Shown piece by piece: positions 34,916 through 44,639 of a stretch of DNA of 64,000 nucleotides (position 1 is its first letter; every line of letters begins with the position of its first letter). The position numbers and the translations under genes are program-made. Source of the stretch: Cranoglanis bouderius (Eukaryota; Chordata; Actinopteri; Siluriformes; Cranoglanididae); contig CM042558.1 in assembly GCA_023630585.1 (NCBI GenBank), forward strand, positions 6,615,300-6,679,299. The letters run 5' to 3'. The notes beneath the pieces are model-generated. The model did no database searches and was not told the DNA's origin. It worked only from the letters and a program-made list of their open reading frames with translations.

Positions 34916-35406
34916 TATACACGTTATATCGGCCTGAGACCGCTTTGAGTGCTCAAAGGAACTATGTGTGGAAACGCCCTTAGTGTTGAAATTCTAAAAC
35001 CCTCTCATGTAGCCTTTAGACTTGCCAAAAGTTGTACCAGCCTTCTGGATTTACTAAATTAGTAACTATTTTTGAATGTGCAATCAGAGTTTTCAAATTC
35101 AGACACAGTTCATGACAGCAATCACACAGATGGCATAACAGTTACAGAGCTTGTAAGTGTGTTTAACATCGCTGTTCATGAAATCACTAAACATTACAGT
35201 TCAACATGGAAACCTGATGGACAGGGATGTTTTGGCTTCAGTAAGTGACTTCAGAGCTGTAGTCACTTACTACTTTTATCACAGGAGAAACCCCATGGCT
35301 CTGTTTATGACACTGTTCATTTGTAAAACACCCAACTGAACACTGTAATTCCATATTTGGGTAAAATCTATTTATGCACAACTGTACACCTGTACAAACA
35401 TAAATC

Positions 35407-35540
35407 AGCATTCTTCAAATCTGGCCCTCAAAGTCCACTGTCCTGTAGAGTTTAGCACCAACCCTAATCAAACACACCTGAACAAGCTAATCATGGTCTT
35501 CAGGATTACTAGAAAATTACAGGCAGGTGAGTTTGGAGGT
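35407..35540. repeat. Interspersed repeat fragment
   Basis: The CTGGCCCTCAAAGTCCACTG and AATCAAACACACCTGAACAA blocks belong to a repeat common in fish genomes. Truncated, with no ends. Confidence 0.5.
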
Positions 35541-35598
35541 GTATGTAGTAATGGATGTAGTAACATTTTAGACCTCATTGACAAGCAATGTTAGTCAT

Positions 35599-36260
35599 TG
35601 TTACGAAAGGTACGGAAGGGTTGGATGCATGCGCTGGGGAAACAGTCACTTTATTAAGGATAACCAAAAGTAAAGGAACAGTCACAAAAATAGGAACGGG
35701 GGAAAAAACGCAACACAAAGGCAGGGTAGTATTCCACAAATATCAAGGCATAAATCCACAGAATCTCAAGGCATAAATCCACAGAATATCAAGATGTAAA
35801 TCCACAGAATATCAAGGCGTAAATCTATAGAATCTTACGGCATAAATCCACAGAATCTCACGGCATAAATCCACAGAATGGCGAGGCAATAATCCACAGT
35901 CCATGAAACGCAAGGTAAGTGCAAACGCAAAGAAACGTTCATTCATCTAATTCAGTTCATTTGTTCGTTCGTTCGTTCGTTCAGTTCAGTTGATTCATCT
36001 AATTCAATACTCCGCATTTAGGCGGAGAAACAAAGGGGTTTAAATAAAGTGAATAAACGAGGGGAAACACAAAACACCTGAAACTCATAATGAAACGTAA
36101 AACAGAGAACCAATGGGCAAACGGGGGCACAGACATGACATAAAGCAAAACAAAGGAGCACATGGAGAAATAAACAAAGTGAAAGTCTATGAATTAGAAA
36201 TTGCGCTAGTGCACTACCCGCTAGCCTTCACGAACAGTGCGAGGAGAGGAAACCCTAACA
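35599..36260 (-). mobile_element. LTR (3' LTR of a minus-strand element)
   Basis: 662 bp starting TGTTACGAAAGG and ending ACCCTAACA. It matches 38162-38756 in direct orientation over almost its full length. Inside are six to seven tandem 23-bp units built on GGCATAAATCCACAGAAT (35740-35890) and a GTTC repeat. Its neighbour at 36261-36300 reads as a G-rich purine-type tract on the minus strand, which places this LTR at the 3' end. Confidence 0.8.
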
Positions 36261-38141
36261 GAGCCCCCCCCCACCCCCCACCCCCCACCCCAAAAAGGCA
36301 CTTCTCCCGAAGCGCCAAAAGTTCCAAACACTCTGGCGGACCTGGGCCCCTGGGCAGGATAACAATCTCCACCCCCCAGGTTCCGAGGCAGGCACAGTCC
36401 ATAGTTCTGAGGCCAGAGCGGAGCGTGGTTGGCCGTCCCGTCGGCCACAGGCATGAGCGAGGTGTGGCTGGCCGTCCCATCGGCCACAGGCGTGAGCAAA
36501 GCATGGCTGGCCATCCCGTCGGCCACAGGCGTGAGCGAGGCGTGGCTGGCCGTCCCATCGGCCACAGCGTGCACTTGGCGTGGGACTTGGCGTGGGACTT
36601 GGCGTGGGACTTGGCGTGGAACCTGGACTGGAACCTGGATGGGAACTAGCAACCGAACTCGACTTGGTGCTTGACTTGGTGCTGGGACTGGAACGTAGAC
36701 TGGAACGTGGACTGGAACTTGACTCTGGGCATAGACTGAGGCATGGACTGGGACATGAATCTGGGCTTGAATCTGGACATGAACTGGGGCATGAGTCTAG
36801 GCATGACTCTGGGCATGGACTGAGGCATGGACTGGAACATGACTCTGGATATGACTCTGGGCATGAACTAAGGCATGACTCTGGGCATGAACTGAGGCAT
36901 GGACTGGGACATGAGTCTGGGCATGAATCTGGACATGAACTGGGACATGAATCTAGGCATGACACTGGGCATGGACTGAGGCATGGACTGGGACATGACT
37001 CTGGATATGACTCTGGGCATGAACTAAGGCATGGACTTGAACTTGGACTGGAATCTAAACAGGGACTAGGACAGTAACCTGAACTGGGGGCTGGACCAGA
37101 ACTTGGACCTGGACTTGGACTTGGACATGGACTTGGACATGGGCTAGGACAGGAACCTGGACATGAACTTGGACAAGGAAAGGAGGTCATCCCGTGGACC
37201 TCCGACATGAACTTGGCTTGGGAGGAGGTCATCCCGTGGACCTCTGACACAGATGTGGCATGGGCGGAGGTCCCCTCGTGGATCCCCAGCAGGCACGTGG
37301 CTTGGGCAGAGGTCCCCTCGTGGACCCCCAGCAGGCACGTGGCTTGGGCAGAGGTCCCCTCATGGACCCCCGGCAGGAACAGGGCTGGAGCGGAGGTCGC
37401 CACGTTAACCTCCAGGGGGAGCTCCGCTGAGGAGACCTCCTGCTGGGTCTCCGGCTGGAGCTCGGGGCTGGAGGTTGCCAGGTTAACCTCCAGGGGGAGC
37501 TCCGCAGAGGAGAACTCCTGCTGGGTCTCCGGCTGGAGCTCGGGGCTGGAGGTTGCCAGGTTAACCTCCAGGGGGAGCTCCGCAGAGGAGACCTCCTGCT
37601 GGGTCTCCGGCTGGAGCTCGGGGCTGGAGGTTGCAAGGTTAACCTCCAGGGGGAGCTCCGCAGAGGAGACCTCCTGCTGGGTCTCCGGCTGGAGTTCGGG
37701 GCTGGAGGTTGCCAGGTTAACCTCCAGGGGGAGCTCCGCAGAGGAGACCTCCTGCTGGGTCTCCGGCTGGAGCTCGGGGCTGGAGGTTGCCAGGTTAACC
37801 TCCAGGGGGAACTCCGCAGAGGAGACCTCCTGCTGGGTCTCCGGCTGGAGCTCTGGGCTGGAGGTTGCCAGGTTAAGCTTTGTGGACCCACTGGCGAGGT
37901 GAAGCTCCGCCCACTGGGCCGACCAAACGGGATAGGAGGAACCCCAACCCCTGGTCCTCGTCGGGCTTGGGGTCCTCCAAACTAAGGAAATACAGCTGGG
38001 CTTGCAAAAGAAAACATTGGGGCCAAACAGAAAAACCATCGGCATCCGGGGGATAAATAAAGGTCCACTGGGAAAATGAAACTGAATCAAAGTCGGGAAC
38101 AAAAAATGTGGCGCGGCATGCCCTAAATTTTCCCGCTGCAT
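36255..38141 (-). CDS. Long repetitive open frame inside the LTR element, function unknown
   Basis: 628 codons on the minus strand between the LTRs. The order from the start is: about 85 residues of non-repeated text; six copies of a 26-residue unit (NLATSSPELQPETQQEVSS-type, 78 bp each); three 14-residue units (GVHEGTSAQAT); a long Cys/Pro/Ser-rich tract from short degenerate units (SCPESCPSPC-type); four 13-residue units (ACGRRDGQP); and a C-terminal segment ending in WNFWRFGRSAFLG. No gag, protease, reverse transcriptase or integrase motif is visible. A second start four bases upstream opens a 90-codon overlapping frame. Other frames here are also open because most repeat units are multiples of three without stops, so the frame may not be translated. 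Confidence 0.4.
   Translation of the reverse strand: MQRENLGHAAPHFLFPTLIQFHFPSGPLFIPRMPMVFLFGPNVFFCKPSCISLVWRTPSPTRTRGWGSSYPVWSAQWAELHLASGSTKLNLATSSPELQPETQQEVSSAEFPLEVNLATSSPELQPETQQEVSSAELPLEVNLATSSPELQPETQQEVSSAELPLEVNLATSSPELQPETQQEVSSAELPLEVNLATSSPELQPETQQEFSSAELPLEVNLATSSPELQPETQQEVSSAELPLEVNVATSAPALFLPGVHEGTSAQATCLLGVHEGTSAQATCLLGIHEGTSAHATSVSEVHGMTSSQAKFMSEVHGMTSFPCPSSCPGSCPSPCPSPCPSPSPGPSSGPAPSSGYCPSPCLDSSPSSSPCLSSCPESYPESCPSPCLSPCPVSCLDSCPSSCPDSCPDSCPSPCLSSCPESCLSSCPESYPESCSSPCLSPCPESCLDSCPSSCPDSSPDSCPSPCLSLCPESSSSPRSSLRSSPSTKSSTKSSSVASSHPGSSPGSTPSPTPSPTPSPTPSARCGRWDGQPRLAHACGRRDGQPCFAHACGRWDGQPHLAHACGRRDGQPRSALASELWTVPASEPGGWRLLSCPGAQVRQSVWNFWRFGRSAFLGWGVGGGGGLC
36430..36565. repeat. 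39-bp minisatellite
   Basis: About three and a half units of CGTCCCATCGGCCACAGGCG-type sequence inside the LTR element. Confidence 0.8.
36570..37175. repeat. Short-unit degenerate minisatellite
   Basis: Units of about 6, 12 and 18 bp built on GACTTGG, GGCATGAACT and GGACATGACTCTGG, organised in larger repeats. They encode the Cys/Pro/Ser-rich tract of the long minus-strand frame. Confidence 0.8.
37255..37880. repeat. 42-bp and 78-bp minisatellites
   Basis: Three 42-bp units (GGCTTGGGCAGAGGTCCCCT-type) are followed from about 37405 by six near-identical 78-bp units (TCCAGGGGGAGCTCCGCAGA-type). Confidence 0.9.
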
Positions 38142-38161
38142 CCATTTTGGGCGGAGTATTC

Positions 38162-38756
38162 TGTTATGAGAGGTACGGGAGGGTTGGATGCATGGGCTGG
38201 GGAAACAGTCACTTTATTAAGGATAACCAAAAGTAAAGGAACAGTCACAAAAATAGGAACGGGGAAAAAACCGCAACACAAAGGCAGGGTAGTATTCCAC
38301 AAATATCAAGGCATAAATCCACAGAATATCAATGCATAAATCCACAGAATATCAAGGCATAAATCCACAGAATATCAAGGCATAAATCCACAGAATCTCA
38401 CGGCATAAATCCACAGAATGGCGAGGCAATAATCCACAGTCCATGAAAATTGAGGTAAGTGCAAATGCAAAGAAACGTTCAATCATCTAATTCAGTTCAT
38501 TCATCTAATTCAATACATTTAGGTGGAGAAACAAAGGGGTTTAAATAAAGTGAGTAAACGAGGGGAAACAAAAAACACCTGAAACTCATAATGAAACGTA
38601 AAACAGAGAACCAATGGGCAAACATGGGCAGAGACATGACGTAAAGCAAAACAAAGGAGCACATGGAGAAACAAAGTGAAAGTCTATGAATTAGAAATTG
38701 CACTAGTGCGCTACTCGCTAGCCTCCGCGAGCAGCGCGAGGAGAGGAAACCCAACA
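38162..38756 (-). mobile_element. LTR (5' LTR of a minus-strand element)
   Basis: 595 bp starting TGTTATGAGAGG and ending ACCCAACA. With the left LTR it encloses 1.9 kb. The flanks GTCAT (left of 35599) and ATCAT (right of 38756) look like a 5-bp target duplication with one change. It contains the same 23-bp tandem units but lacks the GTTC repeat. No clear tRNA primer site was seen next to it. Confidence 0.8.
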
Positions 38757-39575
38757 ATCATAAACATAATTACTGTAAAATACAGCATGCTTATATTACA
38801 TCTGTTATAGCCCTAACTCTGTAACCAGTGGAATCTCAGACTCAGTTTTTACAGAAGAATGCTACTACAGAGGACTTATTTATGTGAAAATTTCATTTTC
38901 GTATCTGGTCCCCCACCAGAGAAATTCAACCTGAAAGTGAGAGGAATTTGCCCATAAAAAAAGAGAAATCTCTAACCTGAAATGTTCTGCATGCACACTA
39001 TAATTACCTACATACTCCCTAAAAAAATTAAGCCTGAGACTCAAACCCTTCCCATTATAAATTGACCATAAAAGTGGAACTGTGAGCAATCTTGAGCATT
39101 ACAATTGGACTTATGCTCTCTAAGGAACAAGAGTGTACAAAATGTTTATATACATACCTTGTAATGTGACCTAGAGATCAGTTTTTGTACCAAGGAGCTA
39201 GGACCATTCTGAGCCGAGATATAGAGGTTTCTATAAACAGCTGTATAATCAAAATTTGTTGTGTGCCATGACACAAAGATGCCTGTCATGGTTAGACCAA
39301 GTAAAATTTTAAAATTTAAAAATTTTAAATTAAAAATGGTGGTTTTGCAATGCCAATATGAAGAGGTAGTCACTCAACCAACTTCAAGCCTCTTTTCTGG
39401 AATCAACCCTTTCAGGTTTAGTGCCTTGGAGTACCAACTTTGGCTGTGAAAACTAGCAAACACTCTACATCACCAACCAAGCTTTGTGCCATAGCTAGTC
39501 AAATGCTAGGCGAGACCATCTTGTGATGTGAATAGTCCAGCTCTGAATTAGGAGCGTACTGATACTAGATGCTAC
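38757..39575. other. Gene-free stretch
   Basis: AT-rich sequence without recognisable exons. From about 39365 fragments of the dispersed text of the tRNA region (GCCTTGGAGTACCAACTTTG, GACCATCTTGTGATGTGA) begin. Confidence 0.4.
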
Positions 39576-39929
39576 CCGTACCAGGATTTGTCTCTCTCTC
39601 AGAATAAAAAATCATTGAGAATAAGTCAGTCACCAAGAACACTGTTTGTGTATATATCCTTTCCATACCACTCTGACAATGCCCTCTAGTGGAGCAGAGA
39701 AAGTTTGGGTAGCTGCAGATGGGAGAGAGAGACTCTCCCACCTTTGTTTATTAAATAGATTATTTTGTTTCTGTGCAATATTTTTTGTTCATTTCTGTGA
39801 TCCTTTTTTAAAATGTACAGTAGACAGTTTTAAACTGAATATGTAAGCACTTTTAAACGTTTTAAAGTGTCTTTGTATAATTGAATGTGGAAAATGTATT
39901 ACTGAAACTTTTTATTAAATAAAAAAAAA

Positions 39930-39982
39930 AGGGTAAGGCATCAGCTTTCGGAGCTGAGGATTGTGGGTTTGACTTGGGTCAA
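39930..39982 (+). pseudogene. tRNA-Arg(TCG) pseudogene, partial
   Basis: An anticodon stem TCAGC/GCTGA encloses TTTCGGA (anticodon TCG), preceded by GGTAAGGC of a D-arm and followed by a decayed B-box GTGGGTTTGACTT. The acceptor stem is missing. A second decayed relative lies near 43600-43650. Confidence 0.5.
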
Positions 39983-40064
39983 GTTATAGCTAGGGCATAA
40001 GAAATTGCCAGCTGCACTTTAGGTCAGCATGACTCCCACTTGTCAATCCGGTCTTAGAATTGAA

Positions 40065-40135
40065 GCACCAGTGGTGTAGTGGTATCATGCAAGATTCCCA
40101 TTCTTGTGAACCAGGATCAATTCATGGCTGGTGCA
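40065..40135 (+). pseudogene. tRNA-Gly(CCC) pseudogene
   Basis: The acceptor stem GCACCAG/CTGGTGC and the anticodon stem CAAGA/TCTTG around TTCCCAT are perfect, giving anticodon CCC. The T-arm is broken (GATCAATTC instead of GTTCGATTC) and does not pair. A still more decayed copy lies near 40268-40335. Confidence 0.65.
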
Positions 40136-40919
40136 GTCTATCGTGATACTTTGTTGCCTTTAATGGCTTGTTGAAAAAACCTACAGGATTCCTATGAATA
40201 TGAAGTCAATTTGAACCTGTTAATGGAAGTGTCATATGAGAAAAGCACCTGAGATTCCACGTCAAGGGCACTAAAACGTAGTTGTGTCACGCAAGATTGA
40301 AGCTCTTGTGATCTTGTGTTGATTCCTGCCTTGTATATCTTCTTGATGCTGCCTGTTTATCACAGGAAGCCCCTTTTCAGGGAATGCACCTTCCAGGAGA
40401 AATCATTTTCAGCCCTAGTCCAATATAGGAAAAATGGAGGATCTTGCACACAAATGTGAATCACGAGGACAGAGTAAAATCCGAGTTCCTGCAATTTAAT
40501 GTTGACTTCCTTTGCATTTTTTGGCTCGCACCAGGATTTGTCTCTATCGCATTAAGAAAATCATTGAGAATAAGTCACCAAGAACCCTGTTTGTGTATAT
40601 ATCCTTTCCAACAGAATGGGGTTGATGTAGTTACTGCAGTAGTAATAAATCATGGCTAAATACAGAAAGGATTTTCTTGCTAGTTATGATAGTGGATAGC
40701 TTGTTGTGACTCTCCAGGTAATCACAACCCCTGCTTCGGAATATCTCCCATCTCCCAAGACAATTGAGTTATAGCCCTATTTGTATACAGCAAAAGCAAT
40801 CAAGCCAGAAAGACTTTCTGAAGAAAACATAGGTGATTTGTACATTCTTTCTTTTCCATACATTTGCAGGGTAGAGAAAAATTCCAGCAGTGCATCAGTT
40901 TGCTTCAGTCAGGAGGTTT

Positions 40920-41001
40920 GCCTCGTTGGTCTAGGGATATGTTTCTTGCTTTGGGTGTGAGACATGTGGTGAGAGGTGTGGTTTAAATACCAGACAAGCC
41001 T
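40920..41001 (+). pseudogene. tRNA-Pro pseudogene
   Basis: CCTCGTTGGTCTAGGGATAT and GCTTTGGGTGTGAGA match tRNA-Pro. About 10 extra bases follow the anticodon arm and the B-box is TGGTTTAAATAC. Confidence 0.6.
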
Positions 41002-41219
41002 GGATTTTATGTTCAATAGTCTACCTCTGGTTCAAAAATACTAACGAAACCCTGAACTGATGGCTACTGCTTGGTTCTCGAGAGGTTGTCAACAGTCAAG
41101 CTCTGATTAAGTCACTATGGACTTCATAGCTCAGAGTACCGTGATGCTTTCCATGTGTTGCTTTCCAGGGTCTGCCGGAAAAAGTCAGAAAAAATCAATC
41201 TGAAAGCATTCATGATGCT

Positions 41220-41415
41220 ATGCCAGACCAACCGAAGCTCCGCTGCGCTGCAGTATCGTTACGTTTAGGCGGGATTCTGACTTAGAGGCGTTCAGTCATA
41301 ATCCCACAGATGGTAGCTTCACACCAGTGGCTCCTCAGCCAAGCACATGCACCAAATGTCTGAACCTGCGGTTCCTCTTGTACTGAGCAGGATTACTATT
41401 GCACCAACACATCAT

Positions 41416-41470
<55 letters not shown>

Positions 41471-41505
41471 GTTAGTTGGTGAACAATCCAACGCTTGGTG
41501 AATTC

Positions 41506-41550
<45 letters not shown>

Positions 41551-41577
41551 GACGTCACTATGAACGCTTCGCTGCCG

Positions 41578-41615
<38 letters not shown>

Positions 41616-42032
41616 CTGCTTAAAACCTAAAAAGCCAGAAGGATCGTGAGCCCCGCATTCACGGTCTGTATTCATACTGAAAATCAAGATCAAGCGAGCT
41701 TTTGCCCCTCCGCTCTATGGGAGGTTTCTGTCTTCCCCGAGCTTGCCTTAGGACACCTGTATTATGCTTTGACAGGTGTACCACCCCAGTCAAACTCCCC
41801 ACATGCTATGGTCCCCGGAGCAGGTTGCCACCCCCAGTAGGCCCCAGGGTTGCTGGGCTTGGAAGCCAGAAGCGAGAGCCCACCGGGGCTTGCCTCCCTG
41901 CCTCACCGGGTTAGTGAGGAAACGATAAGAGTAGTGGTATTTCACTGGCAGTGCCCGGCAGAGCAGGGCCTCCCACTTATTCTACACCCCTCATGTCTCT
42001 TCACAGTGCCAGACTAGAGTCAAGCTCAACAG
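41220..42032 (-). pseudogene. 28S rRNA fragment (3' domains)
   Basis: About 810 bp of the large-subunit rRNA on the minus strand, running from the CTTGACTCTAGTCTGGCAC segment through GTGAAATACCACTACTCTTA to the sarcin-ricin region and on to CGATACTGCAGCG. The sarcin-ricin loop reads GTACAAGAGGAACC where functional rRNA has GTACGAGAGGAACC. The fragment begins and ends abruptly inside the tRNA-derived repeat patchwork. It is a dead copy, not a gene of the rDNA array. Confidence 0.9.
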
Positions 42033-42133
42033 TTTAGCATGAACCAGCAGAACTGTAGACATACAGTCACAGGCTACAGTGTATTTCCAGCAGTGTAGCA
42101 GCCAGTGCAGCAGCCAGCCCATGCAGGTGGTTT

Positions 42134-42205
42134 AGCTTGTTGGTCTAGGAGTATGATTCTCGCTTTGGGTGTGAGAAGTTCTGGGTTCAAATCCTAGACA
42201 AGCCC
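42134..42205 (+). pseudogene. tRNA-Pro(TGG) pseudogene
   Basis: 72 bp aligned with the intact gene at 43958 without gaps. The anticodon loop TTTGGGT gives TGG. The first acceptor pair is lost and the T-stem is weakened (TCTGGGTTCAAATCCTAGA). Most changes are C to T or G to A at former CpG sites. Confidence 0.7.
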
Positions 42206-44600
42206 AAGTTTTAAATTAGATAGTCTATCTCTGGGTGGAAATAAAATGACAGAATCCTGGACCACTGGCTGCTTGGTTCTTGAGAGGTCCAAAAAGCTTC
42301 AAATCCCAGATAAGCCCTTGCCATTCTGTAAGCAAGGTCTTTTTTTTTGCTCTGGCAGCAGTCAATACGACCAAGCTTCCCATCATCATTAGTTGAATAC
42401 CATCTTGTGATGTCAACAGTCCAGCTCTGATTAAGGAGCCTGCTGATGCTAGTCTGTTTATTACAAAAGCACCTTTTCTGGGAATCCACCCATTTGGGTT
42501 TAGTCTACCTTTGTTTAGTGAACCAACTTTGGTGATGAAAACCAGCAAACTCTCTATGACACCAATCGACCTTCATGACATAGTTAGTCAAATGCTGGGC
42601 AAGACATTCTTGTCATGTGAAGAATCCAGCTCTGAATAATGAGAATGTAGATGCTAGTCTGTTTATCACAAAAGCCCCTTTTTTGGAATTCACCCGTTCA
42701 GGTTTAGTCTACCTTTGGTTAGTGCCTTGGAGTACCAACTTTGGCCATGAAAACTAGCAAACTCTCTACGGCACCAACCAAGCTTCGTGACATAGTTAGT
42801 CAAATGCTAGATGAGACCATCTTGTGATGTGACAAAGTAGAAGCCATGCGCTTTCCTTGCTGCATGGTGTAGACATACCAGAATTGTGTTGTTCTGACAA
42901 GTCACTATGGACTTCATAGCTCAGAGTACGGTGGTGCTTTCCATGTGTTGCTTTCCAAGGTATGCCGGAAAAAGTCTGAAGAATTGCTGTGAATGTGGAA
43001 AATCAATCTGAAACCACTTATGATAGTTTATATCACATGTGCACTAAAAAAACATAAAAACACATCTACAAACTACTCAAATTAATGGATAAGACAGGTT
43101 ATAGCCAAGCAGAAGAAATTGCTGTATGAACTTTAGGTCAAAAGTAAAGGGCACCAAAATGAGTGCCATGCCCTAGAATTTGTAGTGACAAAGTAGAAGC
43201 CATGTGCTTTCCTTGCTGCATGGTGTAAACATACCAGAATTGTGTTGTTCTGACAAGTCGCTATGGACTTCATAGCTCAGAGTACTGTGGTGCTTTCCAT
43301 GTGTTGCTTTCCAGGGTATGCTGGAAAAAGTCAGAAGGATTGCTGTGAATGGGGAAAATCAATCTGAAGGCATTCATGATGAATTCTATCACATGTGTGA
43401 GCAAGAAAGGCATCAAAGCACATCTAGAAACTAATTGAGGTAATGGATAATGCATCAGGTTCCGGAGCTTTCTGGGGTCTGCCAGAAAAAGTCTAGAGGG
43501 TAGCTGTGAATGTGGGAAATCATTCTGAAAGCATTCTCTCAAGCAGATAGTACATGTGTGAGTAAGAAAAACAGGTTGATCGAGATTGATTGATCATCTT
43601 CTGCATGTTGGCTGAGGATTGTGAGTTTGAGTCCTATCTGGGTCAAGTTATAGCTAGGGCATAAGAAATTGCCAGCTGAACTTTAAGTCAGTATGACTCC
43701 CACTTGTCTATCAGGTCTTAGATTTTCCTCAGTCTAGTCTTTTTATTACAAAAGCACCTTTTCTGGGAATTTAGTCATAGCCAGTCCATACAGGATTTCG
43801 CACATTTTTTTTTTGTTTTTTTGTGATTGTTGTGGCAAAAATGCTTGTGATTATATTGAATAGCGTGAAAGCAATAAAACCAGACAGATTTTCTGAAAAC
43901 AGTCACAGGCTACAGTGTATTTCCAGCACTGCAGCAACCAGCCCACACAGGTGGTTTGGCTCGTTGGTCTAGGGGTATGATTCTCGCTTCGGGTGCGAGA
44001 GGTCCCGGGTTCAAATCCCGGACGAGCCCAAGTTTTAAGTCAGATAGTCTATCTCTGGGTGGAAATAAAATGACAGAATCCTGGACCACTGGCTGCTTGG
44101 TTCTCGAGAGGTCCAAAAAGCTTCAAATCCCCGATGAGCTCTTGTCATTCTGTAAGCAAGGGCTTTTTTTTTTTTTTTGCTCTGGCAGCAGTCAATACGA
44201 CCAAGCTTCCTGTCATCATTAGTTGAATACCATCTTGTGACGTCAACAGTCCAGCTCTGATTAAGGAGCCTGCTGATGCTAGTCTGTTTATTACAAAAGG
44301 ACCTTTTCTGGGAATCCACCCAGGCTGCTTTTGACCTCTCAAGAGGTCAAAAAGGCTTAAAATCCCAGATGACCCCTTGCCTTTCTGTCAACTTGCATAG
44401 ACACCAGTCAACACGACCAAGCTTCCTGTCATTGTTAGTCAAATGTCATCATGTGACGTCAACAGTCAAGCTCTGATTAAGGAGCCTGCTAATGCTAGTC
44501 TGTTTATCAAAAAAAAGCACCTTTTCTGGGAATCCACCATTTCAGGTTTAGTCTACTTTCGTTTTAGTGCCTTGGAGTACCAACTTTAGCGATGAAAACC
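42140..44600 (+). repeat. Repeated spacer units of the tRNA patchwork
   Basis: The spacer after each tRNA-Pro (TAGTCTATCTCTGGGTGGAA to TGCTGATGCTAGTCTGTTTA, about 370 bp) occurs at 42206 and 44030, with partial copies at 41020, 42640 and 44330. Another block (GGACTTCATAGCTCAGAGTA) occurs at 41120, 42908 and 43264. The region is a set of rearranged copies of one ancestral multi-gene unit. Confidence 0.6.
43958..44029 (+). tRNA. tRNA-Pro(CGG)
   Basis: All four stems pair without mismatch: acceptor GGCTCGT/ACGAGCC, anticodon CTCGC/GCGAG around TTCGGGT (anticodon CGG), and T-arm CCGGG-TTCAAAT-CCCGG; discriminator C. The internal A- and B-boxes are consensus (GGTTCAAATCC) and a Pol III TTTT stop follows at 44033-44036. 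It is surrounded by decayed relatives. Confidence 0.95.
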
Positions 44601-44639
44601 AACAAAGTCTCTACAGCACCAACCAAGCTTCATGACAGA

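Noticed and set aside
35740..35890. Regular short repeats resembling a CRISPR array
   Set aside because: The units are head-to-tail 23-bp repeats without spacers, lie inside an LTR, and the genome is vertebrate.
37207..37902. 231-codon plus-strand frame and 220-codon alternative minus-strand frame in the 78-bp minisatellite
   Set aside because: The unit is a multiple of three without stops, so several frames are open at once. No independent evidence favours these over the longer minus-strand frame.
41646..41914. Plus-strand open frames of 64 and 70 codons
   Set aside because: They are antisense reading of the 28S rRNA fragment.
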